Under the pieces are notes generated by a model, which had not been told where the DNA came from, made no database searches, and was given only the letters and a program-made list of their open reading frames with translations. Both the position numbers and the translations under genes were made by a program. Positions 48,079-57,749 of a DNA stretch of 64,000 nucleotides are shown here, in pieces. The stretch is from the NCBI RefSeq assembly GCF_024105665.1, contig NZ_JAAAMK010000003.1, positions 124,001 to 188,000 of the forward strand, read 5' to 3'. Source of the stretch: Aliihoeflea aestuarii. Lineage in GTDB: Bacteria > Pseudomonadota > Alphaproteobacteria > Rhizobiales > Rhizobiaceae. Numbering within the stretch: position 1 is the stretch's first letter; every line of letters starts with the position of its first letter.

Positions 48079-50135
48079 ACAAATTCTGGGGCAGCGCGAC
48101 CAAGAGCGGAAGCGCGGCCGGAGCGACAGGCGCCGGGTTGGTCGAACCTCCAGCCCTCGCCCAGCCGTGGGCGGTGGCCAAGCTGATCGTGCTTCTGTCG
48201 GTCGGGCTGTGCCTCTTTCAGCTTTACGCGGCCGGTATCCAGCCGCTCAGTCTCTTTTACCAGCGAACCATCCATCTGGCACTGATCATGATGATCGCCT
48301 TCCTGATGTTCCCGGTCTTCGGCCGGCACAAGGAACGCGGCGTTGTCGGTGGATTGATCGATGCCGCCTTCTTCGTCGCGGCCATCGTGTCGGGCTTCTA
48401 CATCACGATCTATCTGGACGAGATTTTCGCGCGCGCCGGGTTCTGGAGCCAGACCGATATCTGGATCGGTATCCTGGCCGTGATCACGCTGCTCGAGGCC
48501 AGCCGCCGCGTCGTCGGCCTCGGCATCACGATCATCGGGCTCGTCTTCATCCTTTATGCGCTCGCCGGTCCGCGCGGCACGTTGCCGTGGCTCGGTGAGT
48601 TCATGCCGGGCATCCTGTCGCATCGCGGCTACAATATCGAGCGCCTCGTCGCGCAACTTTATCTCGGGCAGGAAGGCATTTTCGGCCTGCCGCTGGGCGT
48701 CGCCGCCACCTATGTCTTCATCTTCGTTCTGTTCGGTGCGGTGCTGGAAGTCACGGGCGCCGGCAAGTTCTTCATCGACCTCGCCTATGCCGCGACCGGT
48801 CGCAAGCGTGGCGGGCCGGCCAAGGCCGCGGTCGTCGCGTCTTGCACCATGGGCTCAATCACCGGATCGGCCATCGCGAATGTCGCTACGACGGGACCGT
48901 TCACGATCCCGCTCATGAAGCGGCTCGGCTACAAGCCGAGCCAGGCTGCGGGCATTGAGGCGGCTGCCTCGACCGGCGGCCAGATCACCCCGCCGCTGAT
49001 GGGCGCGGGTGCGTTCCTGATCGCCGAATACACGCAGATTCCATATGTCCAGATCGTTCTCGTCTCGATCTATCCGGCATTTCTCTACTTCCTCACCGTC
49101 TACATGTTCGTGCATCTCATCGCGATCAAGCAGGGACTGAAGGGCCTGCCGGCGAGTGAACTGCCTTCCGTGCGCGAAGTCATGCGCGAGGGGTGGCATT
49201 TCCTTGCGCCGCTGGCGCTCCTGATCTGGCTGCTGGTCATGGGGCTGTCGCCGATGCGGGTCGGCTTCTTCGCGATCCTGGCGATCCTCGTCGTCGCCGC
49301 GATCCGGTTCGTGATCGATGTTACGATGGCGCGCCGACACGGTTCCTCACCGGCGCAAAAGCTCGCGGAATATGGCGGCGCTTTCGGGATCACCCGTTCG
49401 ACGGCCTCCAAGCTGGTCGAGGCATGTGAGGTGGGCGTGCGCTCGGCGCTGACGGTCTCCCTGGCCTGCGCCGTCGGCGGCATCATCGTCGGCGTCATCG
49501 GTCTCACCGGACTGGGGCTGAAATTCTCGTCGCTGATGATGAGCTTTTCGCAGGGCAACATCGTCCTTGCGCTGCTGCTCGTCCTCATCGCCAGCCTGGT
49601 GATCGGCTTCGGCCTGCCGGTGACGGCAAGCTATATCGTGCTGATCATCCTGGTCGGCCCGGCGATGAGCGCCGAGTTCGGTATCCCGCTGCTGATCGTC
49701 CATCTCGTCGTGTTCTGGTATTCGCAGGATTCGAACGTGACGCCGCCGATCGCGCTTGCGGCATTCGCCGGTGCCGCTATCGCCGGGTCGAAACCCGTCG
49801 AGACGAGCTTCCAGGCATGGAAGTTCGCCAAGGGGCTCTACATCATTCCGCTCTTCATGGTCTTCAATCCCGAGATCATCATCGGCGGCCCGGTGCCGCT
49901 GGTCATCTGGAACGGCGTGGTGGCGCTCGTCGCGCTGGTGGCCTTCGTCGCGGTGCTGGAAGGCTACCTCTTCGGGCGGATCGACATCGTCAGCCGCGGC
50001 GTCCTGACGGCGGCCGGCATCGGCTGCCTGTGGCCGAGCATACCTATCGAGATCGTCAGCGTGATCGCGATCGTCGGCATTCTCGGCTACAACTATCTGA
50101 CCGCGTCGAGGACCGGGGCGCTGGCGAGCACCTGA
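48072..50135 (+). CDS. TRAP transporter fused permease (DctQ-DctM, TAXI type) 1
   Basis: The 687-residue protein fuses the small 4-TM and large 12-TM subunits. The linker region holds RGYNIERLVAQLYLGQEGIFG, and the DctM part shows KAAVVASCTMGSITGSAIANV, then TGPFTIPLMKRLGY and STGGQITPPLMGAGAFLIAEY, all at about 255-325. It uses ion gradients to move the substrate bound by the TAXI receptor. It is closed by an intrinsic terminator. Confidence 0.94.
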   Translation: MLNKFWGSATKSGSAAGATGAGLVEPPALAQPWAVAKLIVLLSVGLCLFQLYAAGIQPLSLFYQRTIHLALIMMIAFLMFPVFGRHKERGVVGGLIDAAFFVAAIVSGFYITIYLDEIFARAGFWSQTDIWIGILAVITLLEASRRVVGLGITIIGLVFILYALAGPRGTLPWLGEFMPGILSHRGYNIERLVAQLYLGQEGIFGLPLGVAATYVFIFVLFGAVLEVTGAGKFFIDLAYAATGRKRGGPAKAAVVASCTMGSITGSAIANVATTGPFTIPLMKRLGYKPSQAAGIEAAASTGGQITPPLMGAGAFLIAEYTQIPYVQIVLVSIYPAFLYFLTVYMFVHLIAIKQGLKGLPASELPSVREVMREGWHFLAPLALLIWLLVMGLSPMRVGFFAILAILVVAAIRFVIDVTMARRHGSSPAQKLAEYGGAFGITRSTASKLVEACEVGVRSALTVSLACAVGGIIVGVIGLTGLGLKFSSLMMSFSQGNIVLALLLVLIASLVIGFGLPVTASYIVLIILVGPAMSAEFGIPLLIVHLVVFWYSQDSNVTPPIALAAFAGAAIAGSKPVETSFQAWKFAKGLYIIPLFMVFNPEIIIGGPVPLVIWNGVVALVALVAFVAVLEGYLFGRIDIVSRGVLTAAGIGCLWPSIPIEIVSVIAIVGILGYNYLTASRTGALAST

Positions 50136-50157
50136 CGAGCGCCCTCAAACTGATGGG

Positions 50158-50191
50158 AAAGGCCGGGTCATGCATGCGACCCGGCCTTTTT
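50158..50191 (+). terminator. Intrinsic terminator of the TAXI-TRAP operon
   Basis: 12-bp stem AAAGGCCGGGTC (50158-50169) / GACCCGGCCTTT (50178-50189) with an 8-nt loop followed by more T. It also faces the convergent MATE gene. Confidence 0.92.
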
Positions 50192-50203
50192 ATTCAGTGG
50201 CAA

Positions 50204-51589
50204 TCAGTATCTGAGGCTTCGTATTCTCGACAACAGGCGCGCGGTCATCAAAATCGCTGCGACGGCAAGGCCGATGGCAAGACCCCACCAGATGCCGACG
50301 CCGCCCAGCCCGGCATGATGCGCGAGACCATAGCCGGTCGGTACGCCGATCACCCAGTAGCTGACCAGCGCGATGATCATCGGAACGCGCGTCTCGCGCA
50401 TTCCGCGCAGGGCGCCGCTTGACAGGGCCTGCACCCCGTCGACGATCTGGAACAGGCCGGCGACGGCGAGGAATGTCACGGCAAAGCCGATGACGGACGC
50501 GACGGCGGCATCGTCGAGATCGAGATAGAGGCCGACGAATGTGCGCGGAATGGTGAGGAAGAGCGCGGCCGTGGCGACGGCGACGGCAACTCCCATCGCC
50601 AGTGACGTCACCGTCGCTCGATAGACGTCGTCCTTGCTTCGGCGCCCGACGGCATGGCCGACCCGGATCGTCGTCGCCGACGAGAGCCCGAGCGGGATCA
50701 TGAAGGCGAGGCCGCTCAACTGAAGGGCGATTCCATGCGCGGCAAGCTCCATCGCGCCGATCTGGCCCATCATGAAGGACGTGGCGGTGAAAAGCGCGAC
50801 CTCCGCGACGATCGTGATGCCGATCGGCCAGCCGAGGCGGAAGACCTCCAGCACCGCAGGCATATCGGGCTTGAAGAAGCGGACGAAGATTTCCTGCTGT
50901 CGCAGGATGCGATGACGGGAAATGTAGGCGATCAGGAAGAGGACGACGCAGGTCGTGGCGATGAGCGTTGCAAAACCGGCGCCGCGCATTCCCATACCCG
51001 GCAGACCGAAGCCGCCGAAGACGAAGACGAGATTTAGCATCGCGTTGATGGCGACGCCTGCCACCAGCGCCGCGACGACGACCGAAGGCCGTCCAAGTGC
51101 GCCGAGAAAGGAGCGCAGGACGATGATGGAAAGCTGCGGAAAGAGCGACCATTTCAAGATATCGGTGTAGTCGGCTGCAAGCGCCGCGATGACCGGCTCC
51201 TGCCCGAGCGCCAGAAAGATCGCGTGTGCGTTCCACAACGGCACGATCATGAGGCAGGCATAGGCGAAGCTGACCCAAAGCCCCATGCGCACGAAACGGC
51301 GGCCGCCGCGCGGGTCGTTCGATCCGATCGCACCGGCGACCAGCGGCATGACCGCAAAGCCGAAGCCCGAACCGAACATCCAGACGACAAAGAAGATCTG
51401 CCAGCCGAGAACGGACGCGGCGAGTTCCTCCGGACCAAGCCGACCAAGCACCAGCGTGTTGGTGACGTTCAGCGCGGTCTGCGCAAGCTGCGCGGCGATG
51501 AGCGGCAGGCCGAGCAGGACCGTCTCGCGGACATGGCTTCCCCATGGGGCGGCTGACGGCGAGGTCGATATTGGAAGAACGCTGGTCAC
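50204..51589 (-). CDS. MATE-family multidrug/metabolite exporter (NorM type)
   Basis: The 461-residue protein has about 12 transmembrane helices in two homologous halves. Markers are ETVLLGLPLIAAQLAQTAL at the start, NTLVLGRLGPEELAA, and the second-half equivalents GMRGAGFATLIAT and ALSSGALRGMRETRVP. It expels cationic compounds by Na+ or H+ antiport. It stands alone, convergent with the TAXI-TRAP operon, and its substrate is unknown. Confidence 0.93.
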   Translation of the reverse strand: MTSVLPISTSPSAAPWGSHVRETVLLGLPLIAAQLAQTALNVTNTLVLGRLGPEELAASVLGWQIFFVVWMFGSGFGFAVMPLVAGAIGSNDPRGGRRFVRMGLWVSFAYACLMIVPLWNAHAIFLALGQEPVIAALAADYTDILKWSLFPQLSIIVLRSFLGALGRPSVVVAALVAGVAINAMLNLVFVFGGFGLPGMGMRGAGFATLIATTCVVLFLIAYISRHRILRQQEIFVRFFKPDMPAVLEVFRLGWPIGITIVAEVALFTATSFMMGQIGAMELAAHGIALQLSGLAFMIPLGLSSATTIRVGHAVGRRSKDDVYRATVTSLAMGVAVAVATAALFLTIPRTFVGLYLDLDDAAVASVIGFAVTFLAVAGLFQIVDGVQALSSGALRGMRETRVPMIIALVSYWVIGVPTGYGLAHHAGLGGVGIWWGLAIGLAVAAILMTARLLSRIRSLRY

Positions 51590-51814
51590 GAGGTCGGCAA
51601 GTCCCGGCTGGTTGAGTGCATTGGCGACGCGGCGCGCTGCCTGCGCAAAAGGCAGGCAGATGCCCGCTCAAGGTGCATCAGGTCCATAGCGCATGGGCCG
51701 TCGCGCCGATAGGCACAGGATGGCAGCAGGCTTATGTCTGCGCGTTGATACCAAGCATGAAAAAGCCGCCTCCCGCATGAGAGGCGGCTTTTGCCTTGTC
51801 CGATCGTATGGGCC
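51590..51814. other. Gap between MATE and fused TRAP permease genes
   Basis: The gap holds the MATE promoter region on the left and the terminator of the leftward operon (51761-51792) on the right. No gene is seen. Confidence 0.6.
51761..51792 (-). terminator. Intrinsic terminator of the BKACE-TRAP operon
   Basis: Perfect 12-bp inverted repeat AAAAGCCGCCTC / GAGGCGGCTTTT with an 8-nt loop, 23 bp after the TRAP permease stop. The AAAA at its left end becomes a T-tract on the transcribed strand. Confidence 0.92.
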
Positions 51815-54424
51815 TCAGGCGGGCTTGGCGACCGGCATCCCCGGCTGGTCCCATTCGCGTCGCCGCCACTGGAGCGCGGCGACGAAACCGACCAGCGCGA
51901 GAGCGGGAATGAACATCCATTCGTTGCGCCAGGTCTGCGGATCGGGGATCTCGACGCGCGTCACGGTCTGTCCGACCTCAAGCCCGAGCCGTTCGGCCTG
52001 GCTGCGGAAGCGGACATTGACGATCTGCGTCTGGCCGCCGAAAGCCGTGATCTGCACACCGGAGGCCGCCAGCCGCTCCGCGCCGGGGTCCGCGTCGCCG
52101 AGCGGAAGCTGCACGATGCGGGTGAAGTCGTTTCCGGACAGATCCATGCCCTCGACCTCAAAGCGCAGGAAGGCGTCGGCCGGCAGTTCCCCGGCCAATT
52201 CGACGATCCTGTCGCCCGGCTCGTCGATATAGGGATCGGACAGGCGATCCATGAAGAAGCCGGGACGGAAGAGCATGAAGCAGGCCAGAAGCAGGATCGC
52301 GCTTTCCCAGATGCGCGAGCGCGTCACGAAGATCTGCTGCGTGACCGAGACGAACATCAGCATGCCGACAAGCGCACCCGTCACCACGATTATCAGATGC
52401 CACCAACTCTCGATGCCGATCAGCAGGAGCTGGTGATTGAAAATGAAGACCAGCGGCAGGATGGCCGTTCGCATTTCATAACGGAAGGCCTGGATGCCGG
52501 TTCGTAGCGGATCTGCCCGTGAAATCGCGGAAGCGGCGAAGGATGCAAGGCCGACGGGCGGCGTCACGTCGGCCATCAGGCCGAAATAGAAGACGTAGAG
52601 GTGAACCGCGACGAGCGCCACGGCGAGGCCGTTCAATGTCGCGACCTCGACGATGACCGGGGCCATGAGCGTGGCGACGACGACATAGTTCGCCGTCGTC
52701 GGCATGCCGAGACCGACCACCATGCAGATCAGCGCCGTCATCAGAAGCATGATCAGGAGGTTGCCGCCCGACGCCGCGATAACGATTTCCGACAGGACGA
52801 GGCCGATGCCGGTGAGCGCCACCGTGCCGACGACGATGCCGGCGGCAGCCGTCGCAATGGCGATGCCGACCATGTTGCGCGCCCCCGTCGCCAGCCCTTC
52901 GACGACGTCGACGAAACCGGCCTTGAGCGGTGCGATCAGGTTGAAGTCGCGGCGGAAGAAGGCGATCAGCGGACGCTGCGTGGCCACGAGGAAGATCAGC
53001 GCCATGGTGCCGTAAAAGGCCGACAGGCCGGGCGAGAGCTCCTCGACCATCAGACACCAGACGAGAATGAAGACCGGCATGACGTAGTGGATGCCGGCGG
53101 GCGCGACTTCCACCGCATCCGGCAGCTTGTCGGCCAGCGCCGCCGGATCGTCGGCTTCAAGGTCAGGGTAGCGCGCGCGCCAGGCGATCGAGCCGATATA
53201 GACGGCCAGGGCTCCGAGGCCCGCGGCCCAGCTCGCATAGCTTCCGAAGGCCGTGCGGGTCCAGCCGAGCGCGTAATAGACGAAACCGCAGAACAGGATG
53301 AAGCCGCTGATCGTCATGCCGCCGATGGCAAGGCTGGTCAGGCGGCTGCGCCGCCGCTCCTGCCTGACGCCTTTCATGCCGTATTTGCGCGCCTCGATAT
53401 CGACCACATAGAACAGCGACAGATAGGTCAAAAGTGCCGGGACGATGGCGTGGCGCACGACCTCGGCATAGGAAATGCCGACATATTCGGCGATGAGGAA
53501 TGCGGCGGCACCCATGACCGGCGGCATGATCTGACCATTGACCGAGGCAGAAACTTCGATCGCGCCGGCCTTGACGGGCGGATAGCCGACCCGCTTCATC
53601 AGCGGGATCGTGAAGGTGCCGGTCGTCACGACATTGGCGACGGAGGAGCCGGAAATGAGGCCGGTCGAGGCGGAGCCGAGCACGGCGGCCTTGGCCGGGC
53701 CGCCGCGCAGATGGCCGAGGAGGCCAAAGGCGAGCTTGATGAAGTAATTGCCAGCGCCCGCGCGCTCCAGAAGCGATCCGAACAGCACGAACAGGAAGAC
53801 GAAGGCGGTGGAGACGCCGAGCGCGACGCCGAACACGCCTTCTGTCGTCAGCCAGTATTGCGAGGCCGCGCGCGAGAGCGATGCGCCGCGATGGGCGAGC
53901 AGGCCCGGCAGATAGGGGCCGAAGAAGGCGTAGGCGATGAAGAAAAGGCCGACGATGGGCAGCGCGAGGCCGAGCGTGCGGCGCGCGCCTTCCAGAAGAA
54001 ACAGGATGCCGAGAACGGCGACGGTCAAATCCATCGTCGTCGGCAGGCCGGGCCGGCGCGCCAGTTCGGCCTGATAGAGGAAAAGATAGGCCGCACAGAA
54101 AGCGGCGCCGAGCGCGAGCGCCCAGTCGATCAGCGGGATATGGTTGCGCGGTGAGCCTTTGAAGGCGGGATAGGCGACGAAGGCGAGAAAGACACCGAAG
54201 GCGAGGTGGATGGCGCGGGCTTCGGTGGCGTTGAAGACGCCAATGCGAAGCTGATAGGGCCAGGGCGAGGCGTACCAGATCTGGAACAGCGCCCAGCAAA
54301 GCGGCACGGCAAGCAAAACGAAGCGCGAGAAACGGTCGGTCGGCGTGCGCCCGCCGGTATCGGCTTCGGCCACCATCTGCGCAAGCTCATCGCTGCGTGG
54401 CGTATCGTTTGTGCTTGCGCTCAT
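51815..54424 (-). CDS. TRAP transporter fused permease 2 with C-terminal DUF3394 domain
   Basis: The 869-residue protein is about 180 residues longer than permease 1. The first 690 residues hold the DctQ-DctM fusion (KAAVLGSASTGLISGSSVAN, TGTFTIPLMKRVGYP, SVNGQIMPPVMGAAAFLIAEY around 245-310). The last 170 form a DUF3394-type segment after FMDRLSDPYIDEPGD, ending in one more helix (WMFIPALALVGFVAALQW). The DUF3394 part is predicted mainly soluble and its function is unknown. It lies 68 bp after its TAXI receptor. Confidence 0.92.
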   Translation of the reverse strand: MSASTNDTPRSDELAQMVAEADTGGRTPTDRFSRFVLLAVPLCWALFQIWYASPWPYQLRIGVFNATEARAIHLAFGVFLAFVAYPAFKGSPRNHIPLIDWALALGAAFCAAYLFLYQAELARRPGLPTTMDLTVAVLGILFLLEGARRTLGLALPIVGLFFIAYAFFGPYLPGLLAHRGASLSRAASQYWLTTEGVFGVALGVSTAFVFLFVLFGSLLERAGAGNYFIKLAFGLLGHLRGGPAKAAVLGSASTGLISGSSVANVVTTGTFTIPLMKRVGYPPVKAGAIEVSASVNGQIMPPVMGAAAFLIAEYVGISYAEVVRHAIVPALLTYLSLFYVVDIEARKYGMKGVRQERRRSRLTSLAIGGMTISGFILFCGFVYYALGWTRTAFGSYASWAAGLGALAVYIGSIAWRARYPDLEADDPAALADKLPDAVEVAPAGIHYVMPVFILVWCLMVEELSPGLSAFYGTMALIFLVATQRPLIAFFRRDFNLIAPLKAGFVDVVEGLATGARNMVGIAIATAAAGIVVGTVALTGIGLVLSEIVIAASGGNLLIMLLMTALICMVVGLGMPTTANYVVVATLMAPVIVEVATLNGLAVALVAVHLYVFYFGLMADVTPPVGLASFAASAISRADPLRTGIQAFRYEMRTAILPLVFIFNHQLLLIGIESWWHLIIVVTGALVGMLMFVSVTQQIFVTRSRIWESAILLLACFMLFRPGFFMDRLSDPYIDEPGDRIVELAGELPADAFLRFEVEGMDLSGNDFTRIVQLPLGDADPGAERLAASGVQITAFGGQTQIVNVRFRSQAERLGLEVGQTVTRVEIPDPQTWRNEWMFIPALALVGFVAALQWRRREWDQPGMPVAKPA

Positions 54425-54454
54425 CGGATCATCCCTTCAAGCCCCCTGAAAGAA

Positions 54455-54483
54455 GGAAGGGGCACCGTAAAGGCGCCCCTTCC
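54455..54483 (-). other. Hairpin between TAXI receptor 2 and its permease
   Basis: 9-bp inverted repeat GGAAGGGGC / GCCCCTTCC with an 11-nt loop and no T-tract, in the 68-bp gap. This is the third receptor-permease gap in the window with such a hairpin. Confidence 0.65.
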
Positions 54484-54492
54484 GAAACCGGC

Positions 54493-55467
54493 TTAGAGCC
54501 AGCCCTGTTCCCTGTAATAGCGTTCGGCGCCCGGGTGAAGGGGGGCAGAGTTGCCGTCCGACACCATGCTTTCCGGCTCAAGGTTTGTGAAAGCCGGGTG
54601 AAGCTGGCGGAAGGCGTCGAAATTGTCGAAGACCGACTTCACCAGATTGTAGACGGCGTCTTCCGAAACGTCGGTCGAGGCGACCAGCGTCGCGAGCACG
54701 CCATAGGTCGGGATGTCCTCGTCATTGCCGGTGTAGAGACCGCCGGGAATGGAGACGCTTGCGTAGTAGGGATTGTCGGCGACGAGCTTGTCGATCGCCT
54801 CGCCCTCGATCGGGACGATCTGCGCGCCGCAGGTCGTTGTCGGATCGGCGATGTTGGCCGAGGGATGACCGACTGCGTAATAGAACGCGTCGATCTGGTT
54901 ATCGCAAAGTGCCGGGCCGTGCTCGTCCGGGCGAAGCTCGGCTGCCAGAGAGAAAGCGCTGCGTTCCCAGCCGAGCGCGTCGAGCATGATCTGCATCGAC
55001 GCCTGCGTGCCCGAACCCGGATTACCGATGTTCACCCGCTTGCCTTCGAGGTCGTCGAGGGAAGCGATGCCTGCATCGCTGCGGGCGACGAGCGTGAAGG
55101 GCTCGGGATGGATCGAGAACACGGCGCGCAGATCCTCCCAGGCGCCTGCCTCCTCGAAATCGCTCGAACCGTTGAAGGAATGGTACTGCCAGTCGGACTG
55201 GACCATGCCGAGATCGAACTCACCCTGGCGCATGGCGTTGAGGTTGAAGACCGAACCGCCGGTCGACTCGGCCGAGCAACGGAAGCCGTGTTCTGCGCGG
55301 GTCTGGTTCATGAGACGGCAGATCGCACCGCCGGCGGCATAATAGACGCCCGTGACGCCCCCCGTGCCGATGGTCACGAATTGCTGCTGGGCGCCGGCGG
55401 CGCCAGCGGCGAGCGTGCCGCCCATCGCGACGGCGAGGCCGAGGCCGATCAGGTTTTTAGGTTTCAT
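54493..55467 (-). CDS. TAXI-family TRAP transporter solute-binding protein 2
   Basis: The 324-residue protein has a signal peptide ([25 protein letters not shown]) split before [20 protein letters not shown], the TAXI hallmark. [20 protein letters not shown] and the C-terminal [14 protein letters not shown] also fit. I chose ATG 55467 with AAGGAG upstream; an ATG 7 codons earlier is in frame. It is little like TAXI receptor 1 outside the hallmarks, so the ligand is probably different. The gene sits 87 bp after the BKACE gene on the same strand. Confidence 0.93.
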   Translation of the reverse strand: MKPKNLIGLGLAVAMGGTLAAGAAGAQQQFVTIGTGGVTGVYYAAGGAICRLMNQTRAEHGFRCSAESTGGSVFNLNAMRQGEFDLGMVQSDWQYHSFNGSSDFEEAGAWEDLRAVFSIHPEPFTLVARSDAGIASLDDLEGKRVNIGNPGSGTQASMQIMLDALGWERSAFSLAAELRPDEHGPALCDNQIDAFYYAVGHPSANIADPTTTCGAQIVPIEGEAIDKLVADNPYYASVSIPGGLYTGNDEDIPTYGVLATLVASTDVSEDAVYNLVKSVFDNFDAFRQLHPAFTNLEPESMVSDGNSAPLHPGAERYYREQGWL

Positions 55468-55554
55468 TCCGCTTCTCCTTTGCTGCACGTCCCCTTGCGG
55501 GTCGAAAGTTGTCTGGCCGGGCTGCGTGCAATCAGCACCGGATATTCCGTCCGT
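55468..55554 (-). other. Gap between BKACE and TAXI receptor 2 genes
   Basis: These 87 bp contain the AAGGAG ribosome-binding site of the receptor. I see no terminator and no copy of the TTGAAAC-N4 dyad found at the operon head, so read-through from rpiR is likely; an extra promoter is possible. Confidence 0.5.
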
Positions 55555-56400
55555 TTACGCGGTCGGCGTTTCGACACCGAGCCCCACCGCAGGCTCTGTC
55601 CAGAGCCTGCGCAAATCGTCGGCTTTTGCAAGCCCGCGTATGCCGGCTGAGGTTGCCGCTGCGGATACCAGCGCGGCATTCGATTGTGCCAGCGTTCCGC
55701 CCGGTAGCCACAGATTGTTCTCGAAGCCGACGCGCGCATGACCGCCCGCCTCGGCGGCCCTCTGCATGAACTCGCTCTCACGCGGGCCGAACGCGCATGC
55801 CATCCACCGGTGGTTCTCGATACCTGCGGCCATGAAGGCATCGAACTCATCATCGCTCGCACCAGTCTCGAAATACCGTCCCAGAACTGCGAGGACCGCC
55901 AGCGGTTCGTCCGGCAATACGCCGCGCGTGGCCAGATTTTTCAGTCGCGACAATTCGCCGGCTTCATAAATGATGATCTGATGCAGCGTTCCGGTCCTTT
56001 CCATGCGCTCGAACAGAGCGGCGACGGTGCGTTCGTCCCCGTTTTCGGGCAGGATTTCCCGCAGTGCGATCGAGACGGATTCGGGCCTCAGCGCATCGAT
56101 CACGGCGATCTGTTCGTGAGGCTCATGCCGCCCGACGGCCTCGGTCGTCACCTGGATGACGAGATCGTCGCCAACCGCATTTCGCACGGCTTCGACAGCC
56201 TCGCGGTAAAGGTCCGCATCGAGCGTATGACGACCCTCGCGGTCGCGTACATGCAGATGGATCATCGCCGCACCGGCCTCCAGCGCCTCGGCGGCGTCGC
56301 GCGCGATCTCGGCGGCGCTTATCGGCAGGCGCGGATGGTCCGCCTTCGTGCGGCGCGCGCCATTGGGCGCAACGGCGATGGCGAAGGGGTGCTCAGTCAT
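55555..56400 (-). CDS. BKACE-family beta-keto acid cleavage enzyme (DUF849)
   Basis: The 281-residue TIM-barrel protein has the zinc site MIHLHVRD (H48, H50) and GFENNLWLPGG with E227, at the position of the zinc-binding Glu of 3-keto-5-aminohexanoate cleavage enzyme. The family condenses a beta-keto acid with acetyl-CoA to give acetoacetate and a new acyl-CoA. Substrate cannot be read from sequence. Its start overlaps the aminotransferase stop (ATGA 56397-56400), which strongly suggests it acts on the keto acid made by that enzyme. Confidence 0.92.
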   Translation of the reverse strand: MTEHPFAIAVAPNGARRTKADHPRLPISAAEIARDAAEALEAGAAMIHLHVRDREGRHTLDADLYREAVEAVRNAVGDDLVIQVTTEAVGRHEPHEQIAVIDALRPESVSIALREILPENGDERTVAALFERMERTGTLHQIIIYEAGELSRLKNLATRGVLPDEPLAVLAVLGRYFETGASDDEFDAFMAAGIENHRWMACAFGPRESEFMQRAAEAGGHARVGFENNLWLPGGTLAQSNAALVSAAATSAGIRGLAKADDLRRLWTEPAVGLGVETPTA

Positions 56401-57749
56401 GCGGCCGCTCTCGTCGCGCCAAGCGCGGTGCCCACCGCGCGCGACAGCCGCTCGACGATGATGTCGACTTCCCTTTCGCCGATGACGAAGGGCGGCGCGA
56501 GCAGGACGTGATCGCCGGCCTTGCCGTCGGCCGTTCCGCCCGTTGGATAGACCATCAATCCCTCCTCCATCGCCGCCGCCTTGATGCGGGCGTGGAGCTT
56601 CAGTCCCGGATCGAACGGCGTCTTCGTCTGGCGATCGGCGACGAGTTCGATCGCGCGGAAAAGCCCGCGCCCGCGGATGTCGCCGATATGAGGATGATCG
56701 CCGAAGGCGTCGCGCAAGCGTTCGTCGAGCAGCGCACCCATGGCGCGGCAGTTTTCCAGAAGCCCGTCATTCTCGATCACCTTTTGCACCGCGAGCGCGC
56801 CTGCGCAGGCGGCCGCGTGCCCGATATAGGTGAAGCCATGCTGGAACGCGCCCGACCCGCCGGTGATCGTGTCGTGGATCTCATCCGAAAGAATGCACGC
56901 GCCGATCGGCTGATAGCCGGCGCCGAGGCCCTTGGCGCAGGTGAGAATGTCGGGCGACACGCCGTCCTGCTCGCAACCATAGAGCGTGCCGGTGCGCCCC
57001 ATGCCGCTCATCACCTCGTCGAGAATGAGAAGCACACCGTAGCGGTCGCAGATTTCGCGAATCCGTTTGAAATAGCCGGGCGCAGGCGGCACGGCGCCGA
57101 TCGTCGCGCCGACGACCGTCTCGGCGATGAAGGCGATGATTGTTTCGGGTCCAAGCCGCAGGATTTCCGTTTCGAGAGCGTCGGCAGCGCGCAATCCGTA
57201 TTCTTCCGGTGTCTCGTCCTCGCGACGTTCGCGATAATCGAAGCAGGGATCGATATGGCTCACCGGCAGGAGAATCGGTTCGTAGACGGCGCGCCGTGCT
57301 GCGTTGCCGCCGGCCGACAGAGCGCCGATCGTGTTGCCATGGTAGCTTTGCCGCCGCGCGATGAAATGTTTGCGACCGGTTTCGCCGCGCTCGAAGGCAT
57401 ATTGCCGTGCGAGCTTCATCGCCGTCTCGTTGGCTTCCGAACCGCCGGAGACGAAATAGACATGGCCGAGGCCGTCCGGGGCGCGCGCGATCAGATGATC
57501 GGCGAGTTCTTCGGCCGGTTCGTTCGTGAAGAAACCCGTATGGGCGAAGGGAAGGATGTCGAGCTGCGCCTTGATCGCGTCGATAACGCGGCGCTCGCTG
57601 TGGCCGAGACACGACACGGCCGCGCCGCCCGATGCGTCGAGATAGCGTTTCCCGGTACCGTCGATGAGATACGGCCCGTCGCCGCCGACCGCCAAAGGCA
57701 GGTTGCGGGCAGGTTCGCGATGGAGGATTCGGGTGCGGTTTGCGGTCAT
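56397..57749 (-). CDS. Class III PLP-dependent aminotransferase
   Basis: The 450-residue protein has FVSGGSEANETAMKLARQY near 99-117, SYHGNTIGALS, the PLP ring-binding LLILDEVMSGMGRTG and the Schiff-base lysine K273 in TCAKGLGAGYQPIGA. Class III enzymes act on omega-amino, beta-amino and related amines. The partner keto acid is then a candidate substrate of the neighbouring BKACE enzyme. It overlaps rpiR by 4 bp (57746-57749). Confidence 0.93.
   Translation of the reverse strand: MTANRTRILHREPARNLPLAVGGDGPYLIDGTGKRYLDASGGAAVSCLGHSERRVIDAIKAQLDILPFAHTGFFTNEPAEELADHLIARAPDGLGHVYFVSGGSEANETAMKLARQYAFERGETGRKHFIARRQSYHGNTIGALSAGGNAARRAVYEPILLPVSHIDPCFDYRERREDETPEEYGLRAADALETEILRLGPETIIAFIAETVVGATIGAVPPAPGYFKRIREICDRYGVLLILDEVMSGMGRTGTLYGCEQDGVSPDILTCAKGLGAGYQPIGACILSDEIHDTITGGSGAFQHGFTYIGHAAACAGALAVQKVIENDGLLENCRAMGALLDERLRDAFGDHPHIGDIRGRGLFRAIELVADRQTKTPFDPGLKLHARIKAAAMEEGLMVYPTGGTADGKAGDHVLLAPPFVIGEREVDIIVERLSRAVGTALGATRAAA

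Noticed and set aside
52601-54154. 517-codon open frame opposite the fused TRAP permease 2
   Set aside because: Asp/Glu/Arg/Gly-rich antisense translation with no domain; the reverse strand is a convincing membrane protein.
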